A stretch of 64,000 nucleotides of DNA from positions 100,172,489-100,236,488 of the forward strand of contig CM077025.1 of the NCBI GenBank assembly GCA_039090855.1. The letters are read 5' to 3'. The notes under the pieces were generated by a model. The model was not told the DNA's origin. It made no database searches and saw only the letters and a list, made by a program, of their open reading frames with translations. This stretch comes from Macrothele yani (lineage: Eukaryota; Arthropoda; Arachnida; Araneae; Macrothelidae). Below are positions 1 to 12,616 of the stretch, piece after piece. Position numbers and translations under genes: made by a program. Position 1 is the stretch's first letter; every line of letters starts with the position of its first letter.

Positions 1-510
1 CAACTCTGCTCCGAGGGCTATCCACTATACTACACTGGCATGTGCTCTCACTGCTATCTGCCTCTATATCATGTGCGTCCTGCGGGGAAGGCACGTCACA
101 TCCCCCACCCAAAAAGGGCCGGGGGCATGTCCCATGGGTCAGCCGGGACCATGTGTCGCTGTAGGCGTTCATCCCATGAACGTGCATTTGAGAAATCCCA
201 CACAATTTTTAGTGTGGAACGTAACATCACACTGACTAATTATTTCGAAGCATTAAAGAAGGGATTCTCAATTCTCCTGTATCGCCGTGTGGAAAGAGCA
301 TCACGCCATTGCGAGAAACCTATCTGCCAGACCATCCTGGAAGTTCAGGCGCCAATATGACGAAGCGAAGTAAATGTCTCAATTTTTATGCCAGGGGAGG
401 GAATTCAACCCCGACTCTCGGCTCAGTGCTATCCTTTATACTGCATTGGCATGTGCTCACTATCTGCCTTTATCTCATGTGCGTACTCGGAACTCTCCCA
501 GATTTAATTG
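1..510 (-). mobile_element. Diverged tRNA-derived composite repeat (SINE-C family)
   Basis: Reading the minus strand, this stretch aligns with the repeat at 44191-44613 (plus strand). Shared landmarks are the CACACGACATAAAGGCAGAT-type head (here inverted near 50-90 and again near 455-485), the 'GGCGCCTGAAC' block near 350 and the short 'TTTCCACAC...GGAG' block near 270-300. The tRNA-like B-box region near 385-420 has decayed. The copy is old compared with the others and is cut by the window edge. Confidence 0.6.
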
Positions 511-2130
511 CCTTAAGTATGCAATTATTCCACAAGCTGTGGTAACTTAGGTATCTAAAGCACCTTAACTTCATAAATGCACTACAGGTGTGAACAATAA
601 AACTGAATCTGACTTATTTGCAGAGATCAGCACGAAACAAAATGCTTGATACTGGAGAAAAGGATATAAAAAAATTGCTAAAATATGTAAAAGCGGATAA
701 ACTGCATGAATTATAAATTCCCGAATGAGATGTGCGACTTCTGCTTTGCCATGCAAGTTTTCCAATCTAGATTATTATTAATCTAGGAAAAATAGCCTTT
801 GTATGCGATACAAGGGACTGTTTGCCAGTAGTGCGTTTCAATGTGAAATTTCTAGTTGTACTGTATTTTAAATTGGTGTTACTTTAGTACATCAAGCATC
901 TGTAGCACTTGATGCTCTTAACAAGTTTTTATGCAGATTCTAGTCAGGTAACGAGATAAAGAACCAGAAGCACGACTGCGTGGCAAGTCTGCAATTAGTC
1001 ATGGGTAATAAGTCTAAACTCTGCGTTTGAGTGGTCATGGCAAATCGCAATTGAAGCCATGGTAGTCTAGAAAATGACTTGTTTTAGTAGCTACAGAATG
1101 TACCACATTTAAAAAGTTTACTAAGCGTAGGCTGTAAAAGTAGTACTGTAAAAAAAATTTACCGAATTCTGAAATAGGAAGGACTCACAATGAAACTGTT
1201 TGTGTGCTGGGCATTTCAAATGTTGAATTATCTACATTTTTAGATTGCACCCGTTTGTAACCATTCAAAGAATACCACCATCTGTACTAAGAGTAGAAAG
1301 AGGGTCAGGTTAGTAATTAGATACCCTACACTACAGGTAGGAATAGTTTCTTCAGTTTCTTGACAATTAACCTGTTACTCTTTAGCATTAAAGTACTAGT
1401 ATCTTCTAAACATCAATCATATTTCCAAAATGGGTTGCTACAAATTTAAAGCAAAAAGCCTGTGATATAGCGAATGACGTACGGAATGAACGTCCTGTCG
1501 CGATGGTAGAAAACATTGATGGTTAACAAATGCACAACTTAAGTACAGATAAGTTACGCTAACGGGACAAGATCATAGTTTTTTTTTTCAAGTAAATTTA
1601 AGTGCTTGCCGATCTTACTGCATATTAAACAGTGCACACCAAATCGTGGAATTTGACTTCCGTTCAGTTTAAGCGCGGCTTTTGGATGTTCTAATAACTT
1701 CCCATTCTGAAGGCTTTTTAGGCTCGGAGTTTCATTCTAGAGGTAGAACTGCTTTAATCTCCAGCACTTGCTCTTCGCAATTGCTCCAGTTTTTCCCCGC
1801 TAACAAACTTTGAGAATAAAATAAAGTTTAGGTGACATAAGTGTACATTTTACGTGATCTCAACTTCCCGATTAAAATTTCGGAACGGTTCTTAATCTAC
1901 AATGCACTTGCGATTTTTGGAATCTGGCGGGAGGAAAACTGGCAGTACATTGTACGAAACTTCTGCCTGATTATTTTGTTTAAAACTAGCTTAACTTTGC
2001 GCCTGAATCTCTCTCAGAAATGCTCGAAAAAGTGAATTTACCAGGAACCTATGCTAGTTAGTGAAGTGTGTAGTTTTACGAGGGGAAGTCTGTAAAAGTC
2101 TTGTGGGATAACTGATAATGGTAGTTATTC
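511..2130. other. Unassigned AT-rich stretch, no gene seen
   Basis: No open frame longer than about 65 codons looks coding, and no repeat family from elsewhere in the window was recognised here. It may be intron or intergenic DNA. Confidence 0.5.
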
Positions 2131-2345
2131 CTGAAAGGAATACGGGATTACACCATACAATACAAATTTTGAAGATGGCAATGCGGTTTTTGTTGTAAAT
2201 ATGACAAGGATGGTAAGTCAGATAAAATCCGAAAACTTGAAGATTTCATCATCCTGGAGCGGAAATCGAACCAGCGTCTCCCAGATAACGCCCGGGTATG
2301 CTAACCACTACACCACCCAGAACGACCAAGTCTCCGGAAGGTGGA
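2131..2345 (-). mobile_element. tRNA-like SINE, single copy (SINE-B)
   Basis: A diverged single copy of the 331-bp unit that is amplified at 41.6-43.0 kb. On the minus strand it begins with a tRNA-like part: D-arm motif GTGGTGTAGTGGTTAGCATA (about 2304-2323) and a B-box-like GGTTCGATTTCC (about 2263-2274). The body then runs to 'ATCCCGTATTCC' near 2131. The head resembles tRNA-Asp/Glu in its D-arm and the 'GGGAGAC' before the T-arm. The T-stem is mutated here, so it is not a functional tRNA gene. Confidence 0.7.
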
Positions 2346-2394
2346 GACAGCTCCAGTTTACTCATAGTTTAATACAGTAGACGCTAGGTATCTC

Positions 2395-3405
2395 ATGCTC
2401 AGACTGCAGATAGCGACCGTGCTAGAGAAGTGTACGGCCGAAGACCAGTGTGCTGTTGAGCGTTTTATTTGGACAGAAGGACTTGCTGCAAATGATATTC
2501 ATACGGAAATGTATCTTGCTCACGGTGAGAAATGTTTGTCGCATAAAGCGGTAAACAAATGGATCGACAAATTATCTCAAGGATGTTCAAAAGTTGCTGA
2601 AGAAGACAGACCTGGTCATCCTGTTCAGATTGCATCAGAAGCTAACTTTTGATGCGGGTGATGATTCGAGCTGACTGGTAAGGACAGTGTAGCAAATGCA
2701 ATAGCGTGTTCTTATGGCTTAGCCTACAGCATATTGCATGACAGTTTCAATTTCCGGAAAGTGCGTACGATGGGTATTCAGAACTGACTCTAACACCAAA
2801 TGGGCTTGTTCTTGCAACATCTCTCGGTACGCATGTTAAAGGCACTCTTAACAGGATTTTTACTGGAGACAAATCGTGGATGCATGATTACCCACCCGAA
2901 TCAAAGCGTGCTTCAACGCAACGGAAACATCCCTCTTCCAAGAAATTCCGAATTTCGCCGTCGGCAAGGAAGGTTAAGTTTAGTGGTTTGAGATTATCAA
3001 GGAGTGCTGTTAGCCTATTTCCAGAAGCAAGGTGAGACTGGATTTCTGCATCGTACTGTGGAATTCTGTTTCGGGACGCAACTCGAGGAAAAACTTCCAG
3101 GCCTACTGACTAGAAAAGTACTGCCAGACCTTGTACGGCTCGATTAACCAAGCAGGAAATTGAATTGAAACTTCTTGAACATCCCCCTTGAAGCCCCAAC
3201 TTATCTCCCGAGCGACATTAACCAGCTTGGTACGCTAAACTCACTTTGGCTACCATGGTGTTTCGCGGATGATTGAGAGGTTGAACTTTTGAAGTACGAA
3301 TATGGCAGGGACAGCAGACCCAAGACTTCTATGCTGTGGGCTTCGACTCACTGATAAAGCGATGGGATACGTAATGACATTGATGGAAATTATATTGAGA
3401 AATAA
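2395..3405 (+). pseudogene. Decayed mariner-like transposase (GVQW/SETMAR-like type)
   Basis: The conceptual translation follows the mariner layout. An N-terminal helix-turn-helix region at 2395-2652 contains 'KCTAEDQCAVERFIW' and 'HGEKCLSHKAVNKWIDKL', then 'AEEDRPGHPVQ' in place of the family's 'EDEERSGRP' linker. Further on come a 'GDKSWMHDY' block (about 2867-2893) matching the family's GDETWVHHY, where the catalytic Asp-Glu-Thr is altered, and a terminal 'DYIEK' near 3395. Several stops and frameshifts separate these blocks (first stop at 2650-2652), so it is inactive. No terminal inverted repeats could be confirmed. Assignment to mariner (DD34D group) is from motif order and is fairly firm; the subfamily is inferred. 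Confidence 0.75.
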
Positions 3406-5555
3406 GGTGAAATATAACTGTAAATGGGTTTTAAAGTTCGAATCTTACTTTAAATAACTTATTCACAGATTCCTCTCTTAAATATGAACAGATTTTTAAA
3501 GATCGAATACAATGATTCGGTGAGATTTCTGCATGAATATTAATTCGAAACTCCTTTTCGAATTAATATTGGTACCATTTTACCGTACTGGTAAGTCAAT
3601 AAGGATCACATGCCGCAGTCTCCAGCTTTTAGGTTTCTAAACCTAAAATGCCATAAGGTAAAAGAACAAGGCTTGTGCAGTAATCGTTGGAACTTCCATG
3701 AAAGGTCATGCTCTGCATCCATTGTGATATTCTAGCTAACGTCTACTCATTTGTAACACATGTACATGGCCCTCTGTTCCCTTTCCCTCTGGTATAGGAA
3801 TTAAGATACGTGAAATAACGTTAAGGCATCGTAATCTAGCCCAGCAAAACACAAGTGATGGGGAAACTGCTGGCCACCAGCTGGCAGTGTAGGGTCACTG
3901 CTGGCTGAAATCTGCCGCTCACGCCCCGGTAGCGGTCAGTTGGTGGCAGCGCTATCAGTTGGCGAGCTATTGATGGCCCTGCAGCATCGCCGTGAATTGT
4001 GGGCCTGCAGGCAAGTGCCACTAGTGGCCCGTTGCTGGCAACCAATGCAACATTAACAGCAGGTGGAAGCAACGGGACTGCGCATACGCAGAAGCAACTG
4101 TCACTCATGGTACCAGTTGAAGACTACGCTATCGCCATCGTGTTATTTTAGTGGATGTTAAGAAAAAAATCCATATGTAGAGAGGCGAATTAACTTCCTA
4201 ACGAAATTCCACTCGACGAAGATATCAGATTAAGCCATGAAATACTAGAATACAGCAATTTCAGAGAGAAGGTATTTTAGGGTGTGGCCGCGCTTTCTAG
4301 GAATGCGTGGGACTTCACGCTTCGGCGAGGGGACAGTTTTGAGGGGTTTTTTGTCCGAGCAAGGGGGCAAGGGACTCAGTGGAAAAAGGCAGAGGAAGGA
4401 GGATTTTAGCGGAGGTGCGAAGGGCTCGCTAGTCGGCGTGACTGAAATAAGGAGTAAAGAATGAGGCAAATGATTAGGGAGACGAGATGATCCGAGGTGT
4501 TAATAAAACAATGAAAGCACGAATATGACTGACTAAAAGCTTGGTGACATTCTCCACGACATTTGAATAAATATCTTCCTCACTGCAAAACTTAACTTTA
4601 GTAGATTTTTCATATTTTGTATTCGATTTATCTGCATCTGCCGGGAGAAATAATACCCCATATACAGAGCAAACATCAAACGAACCCTCCACATAGGGCG
4701 CTGCAATGTAAGTCGGGACCAAGCCCTGTAACACTTTCTCACAGCGTAGCTATTCCTTCGCAAATGGCTTTTACCGTTGCATCCCTGATTCGTATACTAT
4801 CTAAGTGTTTTACTTACGCAACGAAAGAACGCTGAATTAGCTGCTGTCGGGCATCTAAGATTGACAGTTTCATGTGATAGTGCGCACTGCAGCTGACAAT
4901 GTGAAATCAACTTGTAGCAAGCTTCGAAATCATACAAGCCGTGAAAACTTGTACAGCTGACCAAGAGTTTAATCCAGGTACTAAAAAGACGGAATTGTTT
5001 TTAATGTGGCCCAGTAGTTTTTAGTTTATATGAACTGAGTACGTTTAACATTAATTCTTAAATAACTTCGAAACTCTGCAAGTTTGAAATTCTTATTGTT
5101 TATCTGTATTTGACATGTATGCGGTATGAGTATGTGCCGTCGTGTAACGTTCCTTGTCTTCTGTTTTGTTATTCAGTGCTAGTTCTGTGTCCTTGCTTTG
5201 TATTTATGTCCATGTGTACGTACAGTGGCTTATTTTTTAAGGTGGAGAAAGTGCTAAGTGATCAGCCGATTAGGCGTGCACCTCTTCACCCTGACAACCT
5301 TGGCTTAACTAATCTTGGCTCGCTGGTCTAGCTACGTTTAATTGACAAGTGATACGATACTTTTTCATTACACAGCTTCATAAGTTTGTAGTCTGACAGA
5401 TATACAACTAGCCGAAGTTCTTTTAATACTGTGCCAATGGCAATATAGCATTACTTTCTGTAATACTCAAAGGGACACCACATTTTAGATACTGTGAAGA
5501 CCGCGGGATGGCGCTTTGCCAGTGTACTTGAATCTTCAGACTAGACAATGAAGTC
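3406..5555. other. No recognised gene; GC-rich pockets at 3860-4105 and 4280-4470
   Basis: Mostly AT-rich unique sequence. The 3860-4105 pocket is rich in CTGGC/GCCAG words, and 4280-4470 is purine- and CpG-rich compared with its surroundings. Either could be a regulatory or 5'-exon remnant or an old repeat; nothing decides between them. Confidence 0.4.
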
Positions 5556-5559
5556 TTAA

Positions 5560-6706
5560 GGTATCCGTACACCTTCAGAGGAATTTTTTCAAATTATTTG
5601 AATTTTTTCTTTTCTGTATTTTATAATGGAATATCGCTAAAAATATGGAATAACAAAGGTTGACTTTTTAATTTTTAGCTCGAAAAATAATTAAAAATAG
5701 CAAAACGCCAACTTCCGTAACTCAAAATAAAATCAATATTATCATTTTGTAAATTTCATTGAAAATAACATCCTTTAGGGAATAACTATTTCCATTATAG
5801 TACAGTTATTTAAAAAGCTGTAAAAGTTAAAGTTCCGTCAAAAAGAACCATTCAAAATTTATAGCAATTCATACCTTAAAAATTAATGGATATACAATCG
5901 TGGATATACAATCAAATTAATAAATATAATCCATTTGTATTATCTTGCAATACATTCGTTAAGTTTCAAGGCATTTCAAGCATAATCGTTTGCGTTATGT
6001 TTTGCATGTAAGCAAAATATAAAAATTTCATTTCGAGAAAAAGCTAAAATAACTTCTTAAACGCACACTTTCAAAATTAAACGTTAAAGTGTCCCTGATT
6101 TATAAATTTTACCATATTTGCTATGCAAATTTTTTCATCCTTAGGGCTCACAAAACTCTGCAAAGTTTTTTCTTTGCAACAGGGGTTGATGCAGTTTCCA
6201 GCAGTAGATTCGAATGTTAGCTAAATGCCTATAACCCCTAAATATGAAAAATACTGGATTTTCAATGTTCAACTTGGCTAGCACTTTCAAACAACCTTGA
6301 AAGAAATCAAATTGTATGACAGCATCATATATGCCTAATTTCGTATTTGAGGCAAACTAAAACCTCCTTCGGTATTTTCTGCCATATCATAACTTTGTTG
6401 CCAGATCACTTAAGTATTCTAAATTGAAATCTTAATTTTTGATTTATATACAGGATCAAATTTGAGCATTCATATCTAATAAAATTGCTATTTATTGAAC
6501 ATGAACATTTAAGCTCACTTCCGGTTAGCATAATAGTACTTCCGGTTCTAAAAAGTTGCTGTCAAGTAACATTAAAATAACTAACCCGTGTTCTGAAAAA
6601 GAAACTTTAAACTGGTTTAGAAAGATAAAACGGGCTTTAATATTACAACGAAATTGGGAAATAGATATTTTAACCGAAAATCTCATTTTAAAGGTGTACG
6701 GATACC
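5560..6706. mobile_element. Non-autonomous inverted-repeat element with TTAA flanks
   Basis: The ends are inverted repeats: GGTATCCGTACACCTT at 5560-5575 and its complement AAGGTGTACGGATACC at 6691-6706. Both ends abut TTAA (5556-5559 and 6707-6710), which fits a TTAA target duplication. The 1.15-kb interior is AT-rich with no transposase frame. TTAA duplication is typical of piggyBac-type elements, but the terminal GGT is not the usual piggyBac CCC, so the superfamily is left open. Confidence 0.7.
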
Positions 6707-6710
6707 TTAA

Positions 6711-7461
6711 AGAATATAAACGCTAGGTTCATAGGTTCAAGAAGATAGGAACACTTCACCTTGATGCATGCAGAGTATGACTTTTTCACGGTCAGCGCTC
6801 ACTCCAGAGAAACAGCGAAGAGTCAAGATTTTTGTAAGTTAACTCCTAACGACAGTCGTGGAAATTTTATACACTGAAGCAAATTTCAGGTTCGAAATGA
6901 GATTAATTTCGCATGGAAACTTGCAGGATGTTTGTCCTTGGAAAAGATATTACATTATCCACGAAATGTCAAAATATTATTAGACCTACCAGCTATTGCC
7001 GTTTCACTAAATCTCATAATTTCGAGAACTCGAAGTAGCTTGCCACTGAGAGCCAGCTCATCTTGTGGCTGTTTCGCAGTTGATTGTATTCTTAACTAGA
7101 CACTTGGCAGTGTGGGGTGGAAGGAATAGTCTCATTAAATTTTGTTGCTTTCAAACTTTTACAAATTACGTAAAAATAGATTAATCTCTTATGATCTTGT
7201 GCAAATTAATCTCTTTTTACGTAATTAGTCTTTAATCTATTTTTACGTAATTCTAAATCTCTTATGATCTTGTGCAGAACTATCCTGTGTTTAAACTTGA
7301 TCACCTAGATCAGTCAACTTAAGAGTACTGTTTTGGAAGCTATGGCAGAGCCAGGCTCTGCATCTCCGGAAGAAGGCAAGAACTACGAATCCGCGCCACG
7401 TCTGTTTCTGATATTAAACATTCACCACCACACCACGCGCGCACATACATTCTTGCGTCCG
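6711..7461. other. Unassigned stretch with short inverted and direct repeats
   Basis: No gene seen. At about 7164-7284 a 21-bp direct repeat (AATCTCTTATGATCTTGTGCA) flanks an inverted repeat TTACGTAAAAATAGATTA / TAATCTATTTTTACGTAA, giving a small fold-back of unknown origin. Confidence 0.5.
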
Positions 7462-7475
7462 TACTTCGAAGAGAT

Positions 7476-7770
7476 ATGTAGAGGATTTTAGGGAGTGTGA
7501 CCCCAGGTCTTAAACAACCCTTAGGAATAGGCAGCTAGGAGATTTGGGCTAGAGTGCCCGATAGGAAAGTGACACTGAAGTGAGGTAGAAATGGGGAGGA
7601 AGACTCCCACATTTATTACCGGGGACCAGTACCCGGGGTCCGACGGCTTAACGTGCCCATCCGTCGTACGGCCGATATTTAGTGGTTCGAGCGTTCGTAC
7701 CCGCCTGCGATCGATCCTGAGATTTTTCCGTAGCAGTCACGAACGCTGACCACTAGGCCATCGGCGGTCC
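7476..7770 (-). mobile_element. tRNA-derived SINE (SINE-D), minus orientation, with TSD
   Basis: Same family as 57565-57883. The tRNA-like part lies at the right end (minus-strand 'GGCCTAGTGGTCAGCGTTCGTGACTG', B-box-like region near 7700-7715). It is flanked by a perfect 14-bp direct repeat TACTTCGAAGAGAT at 7462-7475 and 7771-7784, the signature of insertion by target-primed reverse transcription. Confidence 0.8.
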
Positions 7771-7825
7771 TACTTCGAAGAGATTCCCTAGGCCAGCCGA
7801 AATACCCCTCCCATTTTTCTGTCAG

Positions 7826-8125
7826 ACCGTGGATGGCCTTGTGGTCAACGTTCGTGACTGCTATGGAAAAATCTAAGGATTGATCCAGACAGGTACGAAC
7901 GCTCGAACCACTAAATATCCGCCGTGCGTCAGATACACGTGTTCAGGCGTTTGATCCCGGGTACTACACCACCCCTCCGGGTTATGAGTCTTCCTCCCCT
8001 TCCTACCTCGCTTCTGTGCGAGTTACCTATCGGGCACTCTAGCCAAAATATCCTAGCTTCCTATTCCTAACGGTTGTTGAAGTAATAGATCTGAGGGGTC
8101 AGATACTCCCTAAAATCATCTGTGA
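7826..8125 (+). mobile_element. tRNA-derived SINE (SINE-D), plus orientation
   Basis: Second SINE-D copy, facing the one at 7476-7770 so that the two form an inverted pair about 55 bp apart. The head reads 'GATGGCCTTGTGGTCAACG', followed by the family's 'GGTACGAACGCTCGAACCACTAAATAT' region and the tail 'CTATCGGGCACTCTAGCC'. No clear target-site duplication was found. Confidence 0.75.
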
Positions 8126-8516
8126 CCTTATCCTCAATCTTTAATTTTTTCTGTTGGGAATGATCCCTTCCACTCCTTCCCTTGGTTTAGTGAATGAGGC
8201 TCTTGATTAACATGTCGTGGCAAATCTTCCTGTAAAGCAATTTTTAAGAATTCGTCCAAAATAGCAACTTTGCCTGAAATTGCTGAGCATACGAATGATT
8301 CTGAGGAGTGTAATTCTCTTGCTTTCTGCTCTGAACGCTAAGAACAAACTTTCGCAGTGGATGTAACTGTTGCGTACCTTCTACAGTAGTACTCTTAAGT
8401 TTACTTGGAGTATAATTTTTTCGAGCGGGGAGGTGCATTCTTTCAATTTTTGTGCTTTATTGTATAAAACATTTAAGCCTCCATTTCAGCCTGTAAAATT
8501 TAAAATATTTATCGAC
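8126..8516. other. Probable intron upstream of the 8.5-kb exon
   Basis: No coding signal. The stretch ends in TTTATCGACAG at 8516, a usable though pyrimidine-poor splice acceptor. Confidence 0.35.
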
Positions 8517-8968
8517 AGGGTGGAAAAGCTACCTACACAAAGCCGAATGCCCCTACAACTACTGTAGCATCAGAGTACGAAAGCAATCGCATGCTTCCAG
8601 CCAAGCCAGCACGCATGTCCAGCAGTGGATCATCTTATAGAAACAGCAGCAGTGTAAGCAGCATTCCTAATGTCAACAGCTTGGCTTCTCCCCACTTCCA
8701 TCCGTTGCCAAGCCAATATCTGCATCATCCTCTCTTCAAGTCTGCTAACGGAGTCACTGTCATGACTTACCCCAACTCTATCATGATGGGCACACCCACT
8801 ATACTTCACGTGAGGGATCCTAATGTCGGGGACCACGAGAACATTACAGAATTGGCCTTCTTCCATTCCACACTGGCCGCAGGGGCCCTCACTCCACCGC
8901 CAACTCCAATAACAACTGCTACGTGTGATTTTGGATCATCTAATAGCGAATCAGGCCGCAAGAACTAA
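8517..8968 (+). CDS. Putative terminal coding exon, protein unidentified
   Basis: An open frame of about 150 codons runs from the inferred acceptor (AG at 8515-8516) to TAA at 8966-8968. The N-terminal part reads 'GKATYTKPNAPTTTV', then a Ser-rich run (SSSGSSYRNSSSVSS), a His/Pro/Leu-rich region ('HFHPLPSQYLHHPLF'), and an end containing 'GALTPPPTPITTAT' and 'SGRKN'. There is no transmembrane helix or catalytic motif. The composition suits the disordered C-terminus of a receptor or transcription factor, but I do not recognise the family. It is not repeat-derived as far as I can see, and polyadenylation signals follow it, which supports a real last exon. Upstream exons are not visible in the window. 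The acceptor is weak, so the exon could start slightly differently. Confidence 0.5.
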
Positions 8969-9865
8969 AGCAGGCCTTATGTTTGGAATAAACGTTTTTT
9001 TTTTACAGTATGTAATGTTGGAGTACATAGTATGTTAAAATTTGCATTCCTTATGTTGATTACTGTGGGTATTTGTCTTTTATCAACAGCCAGTGTCGTC
9101 TCTGTACCGTTATGTTCCTGCTCTGTATTTATGTATGTGCGTAACTGTATCTGGGCAAGCAGCAGAGCATCTCTTAGAGGTTTTTGTATCCGAGATCTAA
9201 GCTCGGAGAGCTTATTTGTTATCTATTAATGCATTAAGTCCTGCACCTACATGTAAGATATTACACTAGGCAGTTTTGTTAATCTTGAGTGTTATTACTG
9301 TCTAAATTAAAAGTAATTACTGTTTTACTGATCTAATTTATTAAATGAAATGCTTTTTTGAAATATATCACTGCTGTTTTTAAGCAACTGAACTTGTTTC
9401 AACTTTAGTCGTTGACTATGGATATTTTTATGAACTGTGCTCTTAAATCTAAAAATCTATGCGGAATATTTTTAGTTTGGGTAAATCTCAAACGTTCAGG
9501 TTTTAGTTTATAGAAACTTTACTATGGTTATCTAGGAAAACTGCTGCTTCCCTATCATTATTTTATGTCTGTATGTCGTAGGGAAGTAACGTGTGATGTA
9601 ATGGCTTACTAACAACTGCTGTACTTAAGTTAAATATTTGAGGTTTGATATCTCAGTGTGCTGTGATGTTACATTTTAAATAACATTTTACGGGTGTCTT
9701 TTAAAAGTGAGTCTTGTGCTGTGAATGTAATAAAATGTTATCTCGTGTTGCTACATGTAGTTACTATGTGAATGTCTGAAATGTCATGGAATGTTGTCAG
9801 ACCAAAATGTATTTTTGTGACTTGTGTGAGGAAAGCAAATAAAATATATCAGCATATTTCTGTCT
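8969..9865 (+). other. Probable 3' UTR with three AATAAA signals
   Basis: AATAAA occurs at 8987-8992 (18 bases after the stop, followed by a T-run), 9729-9734 and 9838-9843. The stretch between is T-rich and without coding signal, as expected of an arthropod 3' UTR with alternative polyadenylation. Confidence 0.45.
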
Positions 9866-10562
9866 TAAATTAATTTGTGAATGTCTTGCGTTAATTTGAA
9901 TATTTTGGACTCATCTGCGTGAAACAAATGGTGCCCCAAATCAGCCGTAGTTTGGGGACACTGACTCAAGTTTCTGCGCTCCCTAAACAAAACTGGTCTC
10001 CCAATGGCAGTGTTTACGGAAGATTTTCAAGACTTCCCCTCGATCTCAGCAGTACCGACCGTAAGCTTGTGAAAAGTGATGAGCGCTTCCTTCAAGTAAT
10101 CTCCTTGCTTAATTTTCCAAGGCAGCGATGGGGAAAGGTAAGTCTACTTGACACTGACATGCCATTCAAACATATTTGGGTTCGTCGTTGTTATAGCCCT
10201 TAACTTTATCTGTTCATCTCTCAGAAGTGACCACTTTGAATAACAAAAGGGGTAAACCAATGCATTCTGATTTTATGGTCTTACCTATCATTCGTTCGAG
10301 TAACTTTGGGACCACAAAATGTACCTTGAATGAATTCCTTCCAGCAGCGTTCGGCCAATGCAGTCTAGAGAGCTTAAGGCCATAAACATTAGAGATGAGT
10401 TCCCTCCGTTGGGGATATAACTCTTGTCTACACGGCCTGATACGTCGATCCGACAGCTTTGGTTTCCGCGTGACGTCACTAAAAGAGGAACTCTTTAATG
10501 TCATGGCCTTGTTTTCCAGACAGCCTTGGTTTGACCCACTTAGTGAATAACTAGTAGTTATA

Positions 10563-11754
10563 CAGGGTGTCTCATAAAGGTGTAACAAATTTCAAATCAC
10601 AAGCTTTAATATAAATCTCAATATACAATTTGTGTTGATTGGCAGAACAGATGTTCTATAGACGTTCGACATGGGCACAATTTGTCTCCCGAACAATATC
10701 TAAACGGAATTCCAGTTCCAACAGTGTTCGTTCGAGAATGTCCGTATTAACACTCTGCAGTGCGTGTGTAATCTTCCTCTTTAGGTCTGCAACAGGGATG
10801 TTGTGAACCTAACCCTTGATGAATCCCCATTTAACAAAAACACCCTGCGACTTTTTTAGTCCGGCGAAAGTGGGAGCCATGCAATGAGACCATCACGCCC
10901 AATTCATAGATTAGAAAATTTGGTATCCAGTGACTTCCTCACAAACTAAGCGCAATGGGGTGTAACCCCATCTTGTTGGAAAATGAGTTGCAAGTTCATC
11001 CAACTGGAGATACAAACTGCTCAATCATGTCCAGGTGATTATCAGCTCTCACGTAGCTTCCTGAAAGAAAAAGGGTCTAATAACACGGTCGACCATTATG
11101 CCACTCCAAACATTCACTTTTTGGGCTATCATGTTCCATTGTGCAATGCGGTGTTCAGTTCCCCAAATTCTCACATTCTGTTAACTTTTTCCAGAAACGT
11201 GGAAAGTGCACTTATCCGAGAAACAGATTTGTCTCAGGAAAGATTCAACACTTACAATGTTCTCAAAAAAATCTCTTCAGCAAACTGTTAACCCCAGTTG
11301 AACATGTGAAAAGGTAAAGTGATTGGTTATACGGGTGCATTTCCAATCTAACATAACACACTGTGCATTTATAACTTGGGGATGGTTAGCTGTCGTGCTG
11401 CTCGTCTGACTTTCGAGGGCTACGAGTGAATGTCTCATGACCTCTTCAATTTCTGGAAGCGGCGGTGGTCGTCCAGGACTTTTCTTTTTAAGGACTCTAC
11501 CCGTTTCCTTGAATGACTTGTACCACTGTGTGGCGGTTTGCTCCCATATTTTGTTCTGATATTCCGCTGAAGCTGAGTTTCGTATCGGGTTTCAAAAACC
11601 ACTCCAGAATCTGCTTTCGTCGTAGGATCTATTGGGTACCCTTCTAGAAAACTTGAGGGTATTCCTTACCACCTGCAACAAACAGAATACTGATATTGGT
11701 TTTGTATCCTAGGTTATCATTTGAAATCTGTTACACCTTTTTGGGGCACCCTTG
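10563..11754 (-). mobile_element. Decayed mariner-like element (DUF4817-type transposase)
   Basis: Ends CAGGGTGTCTCATAAAGGTG (10563) and, inverted, CACCTTTTTGGGGCACCCTTG (to 11754), each next to TA, form imperfect terminal inverted repeats. On the minus strand, blocks of transposase remain: 'VNVWSGIMVDRVIRPFFF' (about 11065-11125), 'LQLDELATHFPTRW' (about 10970-11010) and the C-terminal 'VADLKRKITHALQSVNTDIL' near 10740-10795, matching the family's conserved 'DLK.RI..AV' end. Stops, frameshifts and a deletion in the catalytic part make it inactive. The family is inferred from this block order. Confidence 0.7.
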
Positions 11755-12616
11755 TAAGTATTACTATTCTCGGCTGTCTAGAAAAGCGGGAAATGGAGAT
11801 TTGGCGACGAAACTTGAAAGGTAACTTCCAGAGAGTGGGGAAACTATTTAGCAAAAAAAAACCTCTTCAATAACGCAGCTAGAAAAGACTAAATTAAGCG
11901 TAGAGCTGTCAATAACAAGTAAAGACAATCTGCTTAGCATACTGGCCAACCACAAGAGATGTGATGCACAGAAGAAACGTCACTGCTAAAATAAAAGAAA
12001 TTGCAAGTCGTTCACGTGGAAAATTTCGTATGCAAATTTGGCATTTTGTGTATGGCAGATAAAAGCCACAATGATCAGACTATCTGTAGTCATTATGTTC
12101 TTGCAAAGGAGGAACTCTCGCTACTGGTGAAATCTCGTCAAATAGTGTAGTGCACTACGCCAGTATCAAAGGATTACGGAGAGGATGCATTGCATCCGTG
12201 GCGTTGAGGATGATGACACGGAAATGAGAAGACGCTGGAGAATTTGGTACAGCGCATTTCTGATTCCGGAAATGTAGATGCAGTGCCGACAGAGCAAGCC
12301 AGAGCGGTGGCCCGACAGATAACCTTCCGCGGTGAACACTCAGTTTTTTTTTGTTTTTTTCTATCTTGGTATGGTATCCGTACAGGAAGCGTGTTATGCA
12401 AGGATTGCTACCGGGCGACAAGGAACAATGCTTTGACTTCGCTCTCCGGTTCGTGGCCTTGATGGATGTTGAAAGCCTGTGGTCTTAGCTGTTATGTGGT
12501 CAGGTGATGCACGTTTCACTTATTGGGACAACTCGCAGAACTGTCTAACCTGGGGAATTGCCCGACGTATTCACGAAAGAGTTCATATGTGATAGCGTGG
12601 ATTCACAGAATTTGTT
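11755..12616. other. No recognised feature
   Basis: Short frames on both strands at 12155-12460 overlap each other and none has recognisable motifs. Nothing else is seen. Confidence 0.4.

Noticed and set aside
3836..4108. GC-rich minus-strand frame as a gene
   Set aside because: The peptide is low-complexity (Ala/Val/Pro-rich) and arises from CTGGC-type repeats; no start context, splice signals or motif support it.
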